Assembly: GCF_000424305.1 (NCBI RefSeq)
Contig: NZ_AUJQ01000007.1
Span: forward strand, 62,001 to 126,000
Length of the DNA: 64,000 nt
Source: Pseudobutyrivibrio ruminis AD2017
Lineage (GTDB): Bacteria > Bacillota > Clostridia > Lachnospirales > Lachnospiraceae
Direction of reading: 5' to 3'
The position numbers were made by a program, and so were the translations under genes. This document shows, one piece after another, positions 62,944 to 64,000 of this stretch; the stretch's first letter is position 1; the number at the start of each line of letters is the position of its first letter. Below the pieces are notes generated by a model, which saw only the letters and a program-made list of their open reading frames with translations, searched no databases and was not told the origin of the DNA.

Positions 62944-63636
62944 ATGGCATATACAGATACAGAACAAGAAGCAGTTAAGAAAACTTGGGCGGGGGAAAAG
63001 GCAAAGCTCAGTCAAATGAGCTTCGACGAAAAGCTCGAATACATATGGGCTTACTACAAGTTACACATCCTTGTAATTCTACTAATACTAGGAGCCATCA
63101 CCTGGGGTGTGCATCACGCCATGACCTATGTAGAATATCGTATATACGGTATGGTAATTAACTCAAGCCAGTTTAACGAAGAGCTAAATGATACTCTCCA
63201 CGACACTCTTAAGATGGCAAAGCACGACGGAGTTAACATAACAGCGGATCTTTACACAGACGAAAGTGCCAACATGGGAGGATACGGCAATCGTCTTGAT
63301 ATCTATGTTATGTCAGGTCAGCTGGACTTCGCATTTACGGACCAGGCCGGCGTTGATTATTTAGTCAACATGGGCGCTATCAGAGACCTTAAGGAAACAG
63401 TGCCGGATTACCTGTTATCCCAGTGGGGCGATGACAGATTATACGAAGCATCCGTTGTTGGGGACGATGGCAAAACCTATTCAGGATATGTTGCGGTAGA
63501 TATTTCTGATAGTAAAATCCATGAATATTTTGGCTTAGCGGATAACATTAATTATCTTGTAATTGCTGATTTAAGCGGCAGCGAAGAATACATGGATAAT
63601 TTTTATAAGCTCTTATATGAGATAGAAGGAGAATAG
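62944..63636 (+). CDS. Single-pass membrane protein of unknown function
   Basis: A 230-aa protein with a cytoplasmic N-terminus (about 38 residues, SFDEKLEYIWAYYKLH), one membrane helix (about 39-60, ILVILLILGAITWGV) and an outer domain of ~170 residues (INSSQFNEELNDTLHDTLKMA, DIYVMSGQLDFAFTDQAGVDYL) that vaguely recalls a solute-binding-protein lobe. It is 2 bp before the YesL-like gene, a pairing common in Firmicutes near sugar-uptake systems. No catalytic motif is seen. Confidence 0.8.
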   Translation: MAYTDTEQEAVKKTWAGEKAKLSQMSFDEKLEYIWAYYKLHILVILLILGAITWGVHHAMTYVEYRIYGMVINSSQFNEELNDTLHDTLKMAKHDGVNITADLYTDESANMGGYGNRLDIYVMSGQLDFAFTDQAGVDYLVNMGAIRDLKETVPDYLLSQWGDDRLYEASVVGDDGKTYSGYVAVDISDSKIHEYFGLADNINYLVIADLSGSEEYMDNFYKLLYEIEGE

Positions 63637-63638
63637 TT

Positions 63639-64000
63639 TTGGGAAGATTTTTTAACAGTAAGATTTTTGACGGAATAACAAAGGTAACTGATGTCATGCT
63701 AATCGGTTTTTACTTTATAGTATGCTCTTTACCAATTTTTACAATCGGCGCTAGCTCAACAGCTTTGTACTACGCAATCCACAAATCTGTGTTCAGAGGA
63801 CGTGGCTACACCACAGAGTTCTTCCGTTCATTCAAGGATAACTTCAAGCAGTCAACATTGTCATGGTTGATTTTCATGGTATTATTTGGAGTTCTTTCAG
63901 CAGACATTTACGTCACTAGAAATTTCATCCAGGCCAACAGCCCAATGGCTGCAGCATCAGTATTTTTCCTAGTATTACTGATTTTCACTATCGTTTGGTC
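63639..64000 (+). CDS. YesL/DUF624 family membrane protein (partial at window end)
   Basis: Starts at TTG 63639 with AAGGAG 7 nt upstream and runs off the window after ~120 codons. The start MGRFFNSKIFDG, the first hydrophobic stretch with SLPIFTIGASSTALYYAIHK and the following FFRSFKDNFKQSTLSW are diagnostic of the DUF624/YesL family. These are four- to five-helix membrane proteins linked to carbohydrate uptake operons; the function is not established. Confidence 0.88.
   Translation, partial: MGRFFNSKIFDGITKVTDVMLIGFYFIVCSLPIFTIGASSTALYYAIHKSVFRGRGYTTEFFRSFKDNFKQSTLSWLIFMVLFGVLSADIYVTRNFIQANSPMAAASVFFLVLLIFTIVW

Overview
The window looks like a chromosomal segment of a low-GC, motile, anaerobic Firmicute of the Lachnospiraceae. 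The neighbourhood of Butyrivibrio or Pseudobutyrivibrio is my best guess, inferred from gene content and protein style; no rRNA or other marker is present to prove it. Nearly every gene is on the + strand.

Layout. 1-9 kb is housekeeping: the end of an ABC exporter, murA, a Cys-rich small protein, two chemoreceptors, a zinc-ribbon protein, pncB and rsmJ. 9-15.3 kb holds a chemoreceptor-like protein without a signalling tip, then a LacI-family regulator and a maltodextrin-type importer (lipoprotein plus two permeases, no ATPase). Two matching LacI-type operators link the regulator and the importer. 15.4-17.8 kb holds a DUF1292 protein, larB, a membrane-anchored hydrolase and a convergent membrane protein. 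18-22.9 kb is a three-gene glycan operon: a glycosyltransferase/propeller protein, a cytidylyltransferase-oxidoreductase fusion and an oxidoreductase.

22.9-26.6 kb is an accessory island. Two unrelated gene modules, DUF4869 + P-loop NTPase and DUF3791 + DUF3990 + small protein, each follow a copy of the same ~212-bp leader, and each ends in the same 48-bp terminator. A broken nucleotidyltransferase gene lies between them.

26.9-57 kb is a very large surface-glycan locus: cytidylyltransferases, TagB/TagF-like polyol-phosphate transferases, nonulosonic-acid genes (NeuB, and a NeuA-SpsG fusion), a DUF115 protein, GT2/GT4/GT32 enzymes, methyltransferases, a deacetylase, a radical SAM enzyme and an amidotransferase-like enzyme. 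Twelve of its proteins carry a similar small Rossmann-like module (13 copies), fused at the N-terminus, C-terminus or middle. I see no membrane protein in the locus, so glycan is probably assembled in the cytosol or exported by genes elsewhere. The 27.3-51.3 kb core is visibly more AT-rich than its flanks, as expected of an exchanged glycan locus. A repeat-preceded AAA ATPase gene interrupts it at 51.3-52.5 kb.

57-61 kb is a second accessory island: an XRE protein plus a 612-aa P-loop protein whose ribosome-binding site lies inside a 16-bp hairpin, a frameshifted gene, a remnant of the neighbouring isomerase gene, and an HTH/nucleotidyltransferase toxin-antitoxin-like pair with a palindromic operator in its promoter. 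The window ends with pgi, a single-pass membrane protein and the start of a YesL/DUF624 gene.
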